Source: an uncultured bacterium (GTDB lineage Bacteria; Bacteroidota; Bacteroidia; Chitinophagales; Chitinophagaceae). From it: a stretch of 15,372 nucleotides of DNA. Positions 9,001 to 15,092 of the stretch are shown one piece after another. The stretch lies in the NCBI GenBank assembly GCA_903957405.1, contig CAJBPC010000433.1, positions 1 to 15,372 of the forward strand. The letters run 5' to 3'. Every line of letters begins with the position of its first letter. The first letter of the stretch is position 1. The notes beneath the pieces were generated by a model. The model was not told the DNA's origin. It saw only the letters and a list, made by a program, of their open reading frames with translations, and ran no database searches. The translations under genes were made by a program, and so were the position numbers.

Positions 9001-9151
9001 AGAGCTCGAGCCCGACGGGCAAACGCACTTGCATGTGGACCTGAAGCAGATGGGATTGGGTTCGATCAACAGCTGGGGCGCATTGCCCATGTCGCCGTAC
9101 AGGATACCGTATGGAGATTACCGGTATGAATACATGATCCTGCCATTGTGA
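6008..9151 (+). CDS. lacZ: GH2 family beta-galactosidase (LacZ-type), exported
   Basis: This 1047-residue retaining glycosidase most likely removes terminal beta-galactose from oligosaccharides. The start is ATG 6008 because it gives a signal peptide (MFTIRPRHGLLMLLMSPFCA, ending near residue 24). An in-frame ATG at 5894 would add 38 residues ahead of it with no sense as a signal. Domain order follows E. coli LacZ: jelly-roll sugar-binding domain (~60-230), Ig-like domain (~235-350), TIM barrel (~355-640), a linking beta domain, and the beta-galactosidase small-chain domain (~765-1046). The acid/base is E487 in SMGNEAGNG and the nucleophile is E550 in IMCEYAHAMGNSMGN. NRHETDP, CHYPDD and DEANIESHGM carry the other substrate and Mg-site residues. 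The late SWGA motif and PYRIPYGDYRYEY are typical of the small-chain end. Unlike cytosolic LacZ it is exported, as in glycan-utilisation loci of Bacteroidota. It follows a sulfatase gene. Other GH2 activities are possible but less likely given the full LacZ-type C-terminus. Confidence 0.94.
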   Translation: MFTIRPRHGLLMLLMSPFCALFSQPYLDPVFENPAIQEENRMPMRAAYFPYEDQEKASAGEKEKSDRFLSLNGMWKFNWVPRYQDLPKDFFSISSSDAGWKDFPVPANWEFKGYGIPIYTNQPYEFNPKNPAPPDIPDGLDQPAAAYRKTFSLPAGWNGMKVYLHLGAVKSAFRLHVNGQYVGLGKDSKLESEFDITPLLTPGENLIAMEVRRWTDAAYLECQDFWRLSGITRDCYVYARPLVHLYDIFALASLTNQYRDGSLSLNAEVWNGSASPQGGTRLSVQLKDAEGKLLYEETQRLPGLLKKQGKTEVRFSKVIPAVRGWNAEMPYLYTLQLRLTSPDGKLIEAVERRIGFRTDEILNGRFLHNGQPILIKGVNRHETDPNTHQVVSRESMLLDVLEMKKMNINAVRTCHYPDDAYWYELCDRYGLYVIDEANIESHGMGYDADKTLANDPTWEYAHLLRMKRMVIRDRNFASIIFWSMGNEAGNGHNFYKGYHLIKGLEPSRPVHYERALLEWNTDVYCPMYPGPADIAKYAKTNPSRPLIMCEYAHAMGNSMGNFKEYWDTIEAYPALQGGFIWDWVDQGMNDTINGKAVLTYGGDYGPPGTPSDNNFLNNGLVAPDRRWNPHAWEVKKIYQHIRFAIPDQKSGTIRVTNGYFFAHTAKFEYRWKLLENGRILRSGTFPVPVMPPGAHRSVKVAYGALRPAQEYHLQVEAVLRQADGILPAATMLAAEEFALTGPQAYAYEPSRAEVLVNRRAAGADTILTLGNGAFTAVFSHAAKGLETYELNGRKIVVGGLSFDTWRPPTDNDYGAGLQQKALVWKDVMKHAKVDALKVVATDPQGWVTVRVTCSLLGGDAMLMQEFRFDGRGAMQVSNAFTAVKGKHPMMLRIGNHLVLDPSLDRMEWYGRGPVENYADRKAGYFVGRYSGMVRDQYYPYVRPQESGNKTDVRWASVTRADGSGFRVHFKGELLNVSALPYNPDQLFSGPRKQQKHSGELEPDGQTHLHVDLKQMGLGSINSWGALPMSPYRIPYGDYRYEYMILPL

Positions 9152-9170
9152 TGCAGGGGCGGATGGTCGC

Positions 9171-9209
9171 ATGTCACCTGTCTGTGCAATCTGCACAGAC
9201 AGGTGACAT
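9171..9209. terminator. Perfect 18-bp hairpin between convergent genes
   Basis: The arms at 9171-9188 and 9192-9209 are exact reverse complements with only a 3-nt loop (ATC). It lies 19 bp after the stop of the GH2 gene. Its right end overlaps the last base of the TGA stop codon of the minus-strand regulator (stop at 9209-9211). Neither side has a U run, so it is not a textbook intrinsic terminator. In convergent position it most likely acts as a bidirectional transcript end or 3'-protecting structure; an operator is a less likely alternative. Confidence 0.7.
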
Positions 9210-9922
9210 CAATCGAACAATCGTGCAAAGTGGCTGTCAAGATGGTTCCGCATCGCGTTTCGGAACATCTCTGGTGAACCGTTCTCCAGGATGTCCACAA
9301 GGCCTTTATGCGAGATGAATTTCTTCCGTTCAGCGGTTTTTTTCAGCAGACCGCTGTTGTGTACATATTCAAATACCGGAAGCAGCAATTTCTGGAACTT
9401 CCGCATGGTCTGGTTCGCGGTGATCTCATAGAGCTTTCCGTGGAACTCGATCTCATGCTGTACATTGAACAGTCTGTCCTCCGAATTGGCAGGCTCATCC
9501 CCAACGATCCGGCGCAGCTCCACTATGTCTTCGGCATCAACCCTGTTGAAGAGAAGATCTGCCATGCCCACTTCCAATACAAGCCTTATCTCGAAGATCT
9601 CCTTCAACGTGCTCTCGTCCAGCAGGTGCGGATTCATGCTCTTGCTCATGTTCATGAAAAGGTCCGGACTCGTGATCACGGCCCCTTTCTTCTTCCTGGA
9701 TTCAATCAATCCCATCATCCGCAGTCGCAGAAGGGCTTCCCGGATGACGGTCCGGCTCACTCCGATCGCCTCTGCCAATTCAATCTCCTTGGGTATGGAA
9801 TCTCCCACCTTGAGTTGACGATTTTGCAGGAGCTCCACCAGCTTAGCCTCCACCCTGTCTACGAGACTGCTCGTCTCCACTCCCTTTAAATGCTGCTGTA
9901 CCGATTGTAGATCCATATTCAC
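9209..9922 (-). CDS. FadR-subfamily GntR transcriptional regulator (FCD domain)
   Basis: The 237-residue DNA-binding protein probably represses a sugar-acid or glycan catabolic set and is released by an acidic metabolite. A winged helix-turn-helix occupies residues ~20-85 (KVGDSIPKEIELAEAIGVSR, then REALLRLRMMGLIESRKKKG). The all-helical FCD ligand domain covers ~105-230. The usual metal ligands are H161 (EIEFHGKLYE), H205 (ISHKGL) and H227 (RNHLDSHF). The Asp normally four residues before the first His is Glu157 here, a conservative change. Relatives such as UxuR, ExuR and DgoR respond to hexuronate or galactonate metabolites. It is convergent with the GH2 gene and divergent, across 720 bp, from an ACS-type MFS gene, a usual partner of these regulators. 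A TATTTTTG element and a perfect palindrome of the subfamily's operator type lie upstream. A second in-frame ATG two codons in (9914-9916) is an alternative start. Confidence 0.93.
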   Translation of the reverse strand: MNMDLQSVQQHLKGVETSSLVDRVEAKLVELLQNRQLKVGDSIPKEIELAEAIGVSRTVIREALLRLRMMGLIESRKKKGAVITSPDLFMNMSKSMNPHLLDESTLKEIFEIRLVLEVGMADLLFNRVDAEDIVELRRIVGDEPANSEDRLFNVQHEIEFHGKLYEITANQTMRKFQKLLLPVFEYVHNSGLLKKTAERKKFISHKGLVDILENGSPEMFRNAMRNHLDSHFARLFD

Positions 9923-9950
9923 ATGCTTGAATGATGCATACCCGACAAAT

Positions 9951-9958
9951 CAAAAATA
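9951..9958 (-). promoter_or_regulatory. Bacteroidota-type -7 element for the FadR-type regulator
   Basis: On the minus strand this reads TATTTTTG, an exact match to the Bacteroidota -7 consensus TAnnTTTG, 28 bp before the ATG of the regulator. That would give a short leader of about 20 nt. A TTTG that could serve as the -33 element lies only 14 bp upstream, shorter than the usual spacing of about 19-21 bp, so the promoter is tentative. Confidence 0.4.
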
Positions 9959-10046
9959 CTGATTATCAAGCCCAAATTTCATATTATGACATTGATCGCC
10001 AAAAGACCGAGATTTAATTTAAAGATATGTTTTTTTAGGTAACTTT

Positions 10047-10063
10047 ATTATGTAGTACATAAT
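10047..10063. promoter_or_regulatory. 17-bp perfect palindrome, probable operator of the FadR-type regulator
   Basis: ATTATGTA G TACATAAT is an exact palindrome about a single central base. Its core TGTAGTACA fits the operator form known for the FadR subfamily of GntR regulators (T-x-GT-a-x-t-AC-x-A). It lies 124 bp upstream of the regulator gene in its divergent control region. On the plus strand a TAACTTTA, one base off the Bacteroidota -7 element, overlaps its left edge at 10040-10047, so binding could block a rightward promoter toward the transporter. It is about 90 bp upstream of the regulator's own -7 candidate. Confidence 0.6.
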
Positions 10064-10643
10064 TTGAGTTGTGCTATGTCTGATCGATGGCTTCTGCAAT
10101 CCATTTTGATGCGCATGGGCATGCTGCAGCGCAGGCAATAGCCATCCGGGTTGAATGCAATCGGTCAGAGCATGTTGTCGAAAAACCATTCCGGATGGAT
10201 CACGGGCATCGTCTGCATGTGGTGACTCCGCGACGGGATGTTTGTGCATCGGATGGATAGGCAAATGAGATTTAAGATCGTGCGGATGAGTACTTGGTGT
10301 TGGATACGGGATGAATGATCAGGACATCGCATCGCGGGGGATCTTCATTTCATGTCCGGATTCGTTTTCGGGGAAGCGGTCTCAATCATACTCGCAGCGG
10401 TGATGGATATTCGCCTGTCGCATACAGTGCCTTGTGCATGAGGCCACGAAGACTGCTGTATGTGCCATGAAGCATGAAAGCGTGCCGGTCAGCGGAGATA
10501 TGTCGGATTGATTCCTTCCGGGACGCAAGACAGGACGCATGTTTTCCATTAAAGCGACCCGGTTCACTTATCTTGGGTAAGCAAAGACACCCCCTTATCG
10601 TATTGCCTTATTTCATCAATGGCCAAATCTACAAATCGCTTAT

Positions 10644-11861
10644 ATGAAGATGTCAAAACATTATCCCTGGATAGTTGTCGCCCTGCTGTGGGGAGTAGCC
10701 ATGCTGAACTACATGGATCGTCAGATGATCTCGACGATGCGGCCGTCCATGCAGGTGGATATTGCCGAACTCCAGCAGGCCGCCAATTTCGGCAGGCTGA
10801 TGGCGGTATTCCTTTGGATATACGGTGCCATGAGCGTATTCGCCGGCATCATCGCCGACCGGTTCAATCGAAAATGGATCATCATCTCCAGTCTCTTCAT
10901 CTGGTCGGCAGTGACCTTCGCCATGGGATATGCCACAAGCTTTGAGCAGCTCTACACGCTTCGGGCGCTGATGGGCTTCAGCGAGGCGTTGTATATCCCT
11001 GCCGGGCTGGCGCTGATCGCGGATCTGCACACCGATCGGACAAGATCGCTCGCCGTGGGCATTCACATGTCGGGCATTTATGTCGGACAGGCGCTGGGCG
11101 GTTTTGGTTCGACTGTTTCCAAGATGTATTCGTGGCAGCATACCTTCATGCTCTTCGGTTTCATCGGCATGGCGTATTCGGTACTGCTGATCCTATTCCT
11201 CAGGGATGTCCGGCAAGTGAAGTCGTTGCCCCGTGAGGCGCCTTCGCCCGGTGGCGTATTTTCCGGATTGTTCAGTCTGCTGCGCGCATTCCCCTTCTGG
11301 ATCATTGTGATCTATTTTGCGGTGCCGAGTCTGCCGGGCTGGGCGATAAAGAACTGGGCGCCTACGCTCATCTCTCAGAACCTCGGCATCGACATGGCCA
11401 GCGCAGGTCCGATCGCCACGGTCTCCATTTCTATTTCTTCCCTGCTGGGTGTGCTTGTCGGAGGGATCCTGTCTGACAGATGGGTGCAGCGCAATATCCG
11501 CGGTCGGATCTTTATCGGCGCCATCGGTCTGCTGATGACGATCCCCGCCATGCTGCTCATGGGATATGGCGTCACCCTTTTTCACGTACTCACCGCAGCC
11601 TTCCTGTTCGGTTTCGGTTTTGGGATGTTCGATACCAACAACATGCCCATCCTCTGTCAGTTCGTGCGCCCCGACAGCCGGGCCACGGCCTATGGGTTCC
11701 TGAATACCATCGGGATATTTTCCGGCGCACTGATCACCGACTACCTCGGGAAGTCGACCGATGCCGGCAACCTCGGAAAGGACTTTGCCATGCTCGGATT
11801 GGTCGTATTGGTAGCGGTGGCATTGCAACTGGCATTTCTCAGGCCCCGAGCCGCCGCATGA
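10644..11861 (+). CDS. MFS transporter, anion:cation symporter (ACS) type, probable hexuronate/aldonate uptake
   Basis: The 405-residue inner-membrane protein has about twelve hydrophobic segments and no signal peptide. TM1 carries NYMDRQMIS (residues 22-30), the ACS-family signature N-Y-x-D-R. The loop between TM2 and TM3 has the MFS motif G68-IIADRFNRK77. R107-ALMGFSEALYIPAG is the R-x3-G-x2-E segment seen in ExuT/GudP-type symporters. Known family members bring in hexuronates, glucarate, galactonate or similar anions with protons. The length is slightly short but complete (12-TM members are usually 410-450). It stands alone upstream of the GH109-sulfatase pair, 284 bp away on the same strand, and is divergent from the FadR-type regulator with an operator-like palindrome between them. 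This suggests that an acidic monosaccharide or its derivative is the imported signal. The exact substrate cannot be read from these motifs. An ATG two codons in is an alternative start. Confidence 0.9.
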   Translation: MKMSKHYPWIVVALLWGVAMLNYMDRQMISTMRPSMQVDIAELQQAANFGRLMAVFLWIYGAMSVFAGIIADRFNRKWIIISSLFIWSAVTFAMGYATSFEQLYTLRALMGFSEALYIPAGLALIADLHTDRTRSLAVGIHMSGIYVGQALGGFGSTVSKMYSWQHTFMLFGFIGMAYSVLLILFLRDVRQVKSLPREAPSPGGVFSGLFSLLRAFPFWIIVIYFAVPSLPGWAIKNWAPTLISQNLGIDMASAGPIATVSISISSLLGVLVGGILSDRWVQRNIRGRIFIGAIGLLMTIPAMLLMGYGVTLFHVLTAAFLFGFGFGMFDTNNMPILCQFVRPDSRATAYGFLNTIGIFSGALITDYLGKSTDAGNLGKDFAMLGLVVLVAVALQLAFLRPRAAA

Positions 11862-12145
11862 ACAGGATCTTTTGCAATCGCTTGTCAGGGTCAACGCCGG
11901 AGGATTTATTTCTCGCTTCAAACTTTTGAAGTCATGAACAGCACCGGGTGATCCTGAAAACTTCCACTCATTTAGGGATGTCCATGAAATGGGGTATGCT
12001 GTCAGAATATGAAATGCCGATGGCCGCTTAACCCGACCGTATTGTAAGGAATTCGCTATTTTACGCATGTAATGCTGCGGGCGGGTCAAACTCCATGCCT
12101 TGCAGCCTTTGTATCATCCATCCGAAATGCTCCATGGGGAAGAAT
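11862..12145. other. Gap between transporter and GH109 genes
   Basis: No gene is apparent in these 284 bp. A perfect 7-bp inverted repeat with a 2-nt spacer (CTTCAAA CT TTTGAAG) lies at 11916-11931, 54 bp after the transporter stop. It may be a weak terminator or an operator for the next genes. The GH109 frame stays open to an upstream ATG at 12095 but lacks a sensible N-terminus there. A promoter for the GH109-sulfatase pair is expected here; I could not pick out a convincing TAnnTTTG element. Confidence 0.45.
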
Positions 12146-13498
12146 ATGGATCGCAGGCAGTTCGTAAGGAACATATCGTTCGCCACGGGTGCGGCACTGG
12201 TCGGTGGGGCCCCCGTCGGCACAGGTGCGGCAGATCGTAAGGTCAGGGTTGCACTGATCGGGACGGGCCTTCGCGGCCAGGTTCATCTCAGGGTTTTAAT
12301 GAAGCGGAACGACGTGGATATTGTCGCCATCTGCGACATCGATGAGCGGATGATGGAAAGGACTCGGGAGATTTTCCGCAAGTCGGGGCGGACGATGCCT
12401 GCAGTCTATTCGACAGGGCCGGATGCATGGAGGGATCTGCTATCGAAGGAAAAGCCGGATGCTGTGGTGATTTCCACCCCCTGGGAATGGCATAAGCCGA
12501 TGGTCCTCGGATCCCTGGATGCGGGTGTTCGTTATGTCGGGGTGGAGGTGGTGCTGGGCATCACCCTCGATGACCATTGGGATGTCGTGAAGGCCGCGGA
12601 GAAACACCAGGCCCATGTGATGATGATGGAGAATGTCTGCTACCGAAGGGATGTGATGGCCGTACTGAACATGGTGCGTCAAGACGTCTTCGGAGAGCTG
12701 GTACATCTTCAGGGTGGCTACCAGCATGACCTGCGCGAAGTGAAGTTCAATGACGGAAAGGCTGTTCGGGGTCCGGGTGTGGAATTCGGGGAGAAGGCAT
12801 TTTCCGAAGCCCGCTGGCGAACGCAACATTCTGTCGACAGGAACGGCGACCTTTATCCGACACACGGCATTGGCCCCATTGCACACTATATCAACATAAA
12901 CCGGGGGAATCGCTTCACGACACTCTCATCGTTTTCTTCCAAGTCACGCGGCCTGCATGAATACATCGTGGAGAAAGGTGGCGCCGGACATCCGAATGCC
13001 TCCGTCAGTTTCAAACTAGGGGATATCGTCACCACACAGATCGGTTGTGCGAATGGAGAGACGATCCTGCTGCAACACGACACGAACCTGCCCCGTCCGT
13101 ACTCATTGGGCTTCAGGGTGCAGGGCACCAAAGGATTGTGGATGGATGTCAACAAGGGGATATACGTCGAAGGGAAATCCGCCAAGCCCCATGAATGGGA
13201 TGATCAGGCGGAATGGCTCCGCAAATATGACCACCCGCTTTGGAAAAAATGGGAGGTCAGTGCATCCGGCACCGGACACGGGGGCATGGACTTCTTCGTG
13301 ATGCATGCCTTCATCGAATCAGCCAAAAGGAACCTGCCGACGCCGTTGGATGTCTATGATGCCGCTGCATGGAGTGCGATCACCCCGCTGAGTGAAAGAT
13401 CCATTCGCAAGGGCGGCTCCGTGGTGGCGTTCCCGGATTTCACGCGGGGGAAATGGAAGGACAGAAAGCCTGTCTTTGCCATGAATGACGAATACTGA
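12146..13498 (+). CDS. GH109 NAD-dependent alpha-N-acetylgalactosaminidase (Gfo/Idh/MocA fold), Tat-exported
   Basis: The enzyme removes terminal alpha-linked GalNAc by an NAD-assisted oxidation-elimination-addition-reduction cycle. I chose ATG 12146 because it begins with a Tat signal (MDRRQFVRNISFATGAALVG); the frame runs on to ATG 12095 with no signal-like sequence. The purine-rich GGGGAAG at 12136-12142 is a fair ribosome site. The 450-residue mature-plus-signal length suits the family (about 440-460). The Rossmann motif is G39-TGLRG44. E134 takes the position of the cofactor-side acid. ENVCYRR (Y166), LYPTHGIGP (Y237, H240) and LPRPYS (Y319) match, with equal spacing, the active-site Tyr/His set I recall from the Elizabethkingia enzyme (Y179, Y225, H228, Y307). 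NINRGNRF and GTGHGGMDFFV are also typical of GH109. Tat export fits a protein that folds with bound NAD. It is followed after 52 bp by a sulfatase gene, almost certainly in one operon. An ordinary secreted oxidoreductase is the main alternative; the motif set argues against it. Confidence 0.88.
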   Translation: MDRRQFVRNISFATGAALVGGAPVGTGAADRKVRVALIGTGLRGQVHLRVLMKRNDVDIVAICDIDERMMERTREIFRKSGRTMPAVYSTGPDAWRDLLSKEKPDAVVISTPWEWHKPMVLGSLDAGVRYVGVEVVLGITLDDHWDVVKAAEKHQAHVMMMENVCYRRDVMAVLNMVRQDVFGELVHLQGGYQHDLREVKFNDGKAVRGPGVEFGEKAFSEARWRTQHSVDRNGDLYPTHGIGPIAHYININRGNRFTTLSSFSSKSRGLHEYIVEKGGAGHPNASVSFKLGDIVTTQIGCANGETILLQHDTNLPRPYSLGFRVQGTKGLWMDVNKGIYVEGKSAKPHEWDDQAEWLRKYDHPLWKKWEVSASGTGHGGMDFFVMHAFIESAKRNLPTPLDVYDAAAWSAITPLSERSIRKGGSVVAFPDFTRGKWKDRKPVFAMNDEY

Positions 13499-13550
13499 TC
13501 CCCGCGTCATGATTTCTTTCACCCTGATCCTGCACAGCATAATCAATTCC

Positions 13551-15092
13551 ATGACCATGATCGTACGTAACCTTGCCGCTGCCATCCTGCTGATCACCTC
13601 TCTATCGCCGAGTGCACAAGCACAAAGCTCATCTGCAAAACGCCCGAACATCATCATCTTCCTCGTGGATGATATGGGATGGCAGGACACTTCGGTCCCT
13701 TTCTGGGAAAGCATGACCTCGGCCAATAAACGATACCGGACACCCAATATGGAGCGACTTGCCGCACAAGGCATGAAGTTCACGGATGCTTATACCACTC
13801 CGGTCTGCACCCCAAGCCGCGTCAGCATGATCACGGGCGTGAATGCCGCGCACCACCATGTGGTGAATTGGACGTCGCCGCTAAAGGACAACAATACCGA
13901 CAATAAGGATGACGCGATACTGCCTGCCGTATGGAATCTGAACGGACTCAGCGACAGGCCGGGTATCCCCGGGACTTACCGCGCCACGCCGCTCCCATCC
14001 CTGTTGCGGGATGCCGGTTACCATACGGTGCACGTGGGTAAGGCACATTGGGGTTCCGCCGGCACGCCGGGCTCGAATCCGTATAACCTCGGATTCACGG
14101 TGAATATTGCCGGTCATGCCGCCGGCCATCCGCAGAGTTATCTGGGCGAAGACAATTACGGCAATCCGCCCCAAAAACCTACCCTGCAGGCCGTGCCCGA
14201 CCTGCAGGAATTCCACGCTTCCAGTACATTTCTGACGGATGCCCTGACGCAGGAAGCCCTGAAAGCGATCAGGGTTCCCTTGCGCATGGGGCAGCCCTTC
14301 TTTCTGCACCTGTCGCATTACGCCATCCACACACCCATCATGAAGGATAAGCGCTATACACAACGATATCTTGACATGGGGATGGATTCTGTCGAAGCGA
14401 ACTATGCCTCGCTTGTCGAGGGCATGGATAAAAGCCTGGGAGACTTGATGGATTTCCTGGTGGAGCAAAAAATCGATCGGAAAACGGTGATCGTCTTTCT
14501 TAGTGACAATGGTGCGCTGAGTGCGTCGCAACGGGGCGGGGAACGCCATACCCACAATCTGCCGCTGAGATCCGGGAAGGGCTCCGTCTATGAAGGCGGC
14601 ATCCGCATCCCGCTGCTCGTGTCATGGCCGGGCATCGCCAAAGGAGGATCGGTGTCGAAGACTCCGGTGATGGTGGATGACCTTTTCCCCACGATCCTGG
14701 AGATGGCAGGCATTTCCCAGTACGATGCGGTACAGCAGATCGACGGAAAGAGTTATGCGCCGGTGCTGAAGGATCCGGCCGCATCATTGGGGGAGCGTTC
14801 ATTCATCTGGCACTATCCCGTGAAATGGATACCAGCCGGAGGCCCCGGGATCAATTTCCACAGTGCCATCCGGAAGGGTGACTGGAAACTTGTGTATGAC
14901 ATGCGCAATGGTCGGACAGAACTGTACAACCTGAGAAACGACATTGGAGAGAAACTGGACCTGTCTTCTTCGGAACCAAAAAAACTGGCTGAACTATCGG
15001 CTGAATTATCGGATCGTCTGCGTCTGTGGAAATCACCCATGCCATCCTTCAAAAATACCGGCAGGCAGATGCCTTTCCCGGGAGGACACTGA
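13551..15092 (+). CDS. Second type I sulfatase, exported, in operon with GH109
   Basis: This 513-residue sulfatase cleaves sulfate esters through a Cys-derived formylglycine. The signal peptide is best read from ATG 13551 (or 13557), giving NLAAAILLITSLSPSAQAQ. The open frame reaches back to 13485, overlapping the GH109 gene by 14 bp, but that extension hides the signal. Family residues: DD at 40-41 in FLVDDMGWQD; the modification site C86-T-P-S-R90; K164 in HVGKAHWG; H260 in HYAIHTP; D319-N320 in FLSDNGALS; and K343 in RSGKGSVYEGGIRIP. It differs clearly from the upstream sulfatase in the residues after the active-site Cys and in an extra segment at ~105-145 (DNNTDNKDDAILPAVWNLNG), so the two probably act on different sulfated sugars or positions. 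The start lies 52 bp after the GH109 stop, and pairing with GH109 suggests it unmasks or follows a GalNAc residue. The C-terminus is about 45 residues longer overall than in the first sulfatase. No ribosome site is obvious. Confidence 0.93.
   Translation: MTMIVRNLAAAILLITSLSPSAQAQSSSAKRPNIIIFLVDDMGWQDTSVPFWESMTSANKRYRTPNMERLAAQGMKFTDAYTTPVCTPSRVSMITGVNAAHHHVVNWTSPLKDNNTDNKDDAILPAVWNLNGLSDRPGIPGTYRATPLPSLLRDAGYHTVHVGKAHWGSAGTPGSNPYNLGFTVNIAGHAAGHPQSYLGEDNYGNPPQKPTLQAVPDLQEFHASSTFLTDALTQEALKAIRVPLRMGQPFFLHLSHYAIHTPIMKDKRYTQRYLDMGMDSVEANYASLVEGMDKSLGDLMDFLVEQKIDRKTVIVFLSDNGALSASQRGGERHTHNLPLRSGKGSVYEGGIRIPLLVSWPGIAKGGSVSKTPVMVDDLFPTILEMAGISQYDAVQQIDGKSYAPVLKDPAASLGERSFIWHYPVKWIPAGGPGINFHSAIRKGDWKLVYDMRNGRTELYNLRNDIGEKLDLSSSEPKKLAELSAELSDRLRLWKSPMPSFKNTGRQMPFPGGH

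Larger units (their letters stand above)
9923..10643. other. Long regulatory gap between divergent regulator and transporter genes
   Basis: These 721 bp lack a convincing gene. The regulator-proximal part (9950-10070) is AT-rich and holds the -7-like element and the 17-bp palindrome annotated separately. A 57-codon frame beginning at ATG 10087 and an 81-codon minus-strand frame (10019-10264) have no recognisable motif, and I do not call them. The remainder (10100-10600) returns to the base composition of the flanking genes. It may be decayed coding sequence or a long leader for the transporter; I see no conserved RNA fold in it. Confidence 0.55.

Noticed and set aside
9308..9889. 193-codon plus-strand frame across the regulator
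   Set aside because: The minus-strand frame gives a complete GntR/FCD protein; this one is its antisense shadow.
10087..10260. 57-codon frame in the long gap (MASAIHFDAHGHAAA)
   Set aside because: No ribosome site, signal or known motif; such frames are expected by chance in this base composition.
11193..12089. 298-codon minus-strand frame over the MFS gene
   Set aside because: A hydrophilic, Gly/Asp/His-rich shadow of a membrane-protein gene with no recognisable domain.
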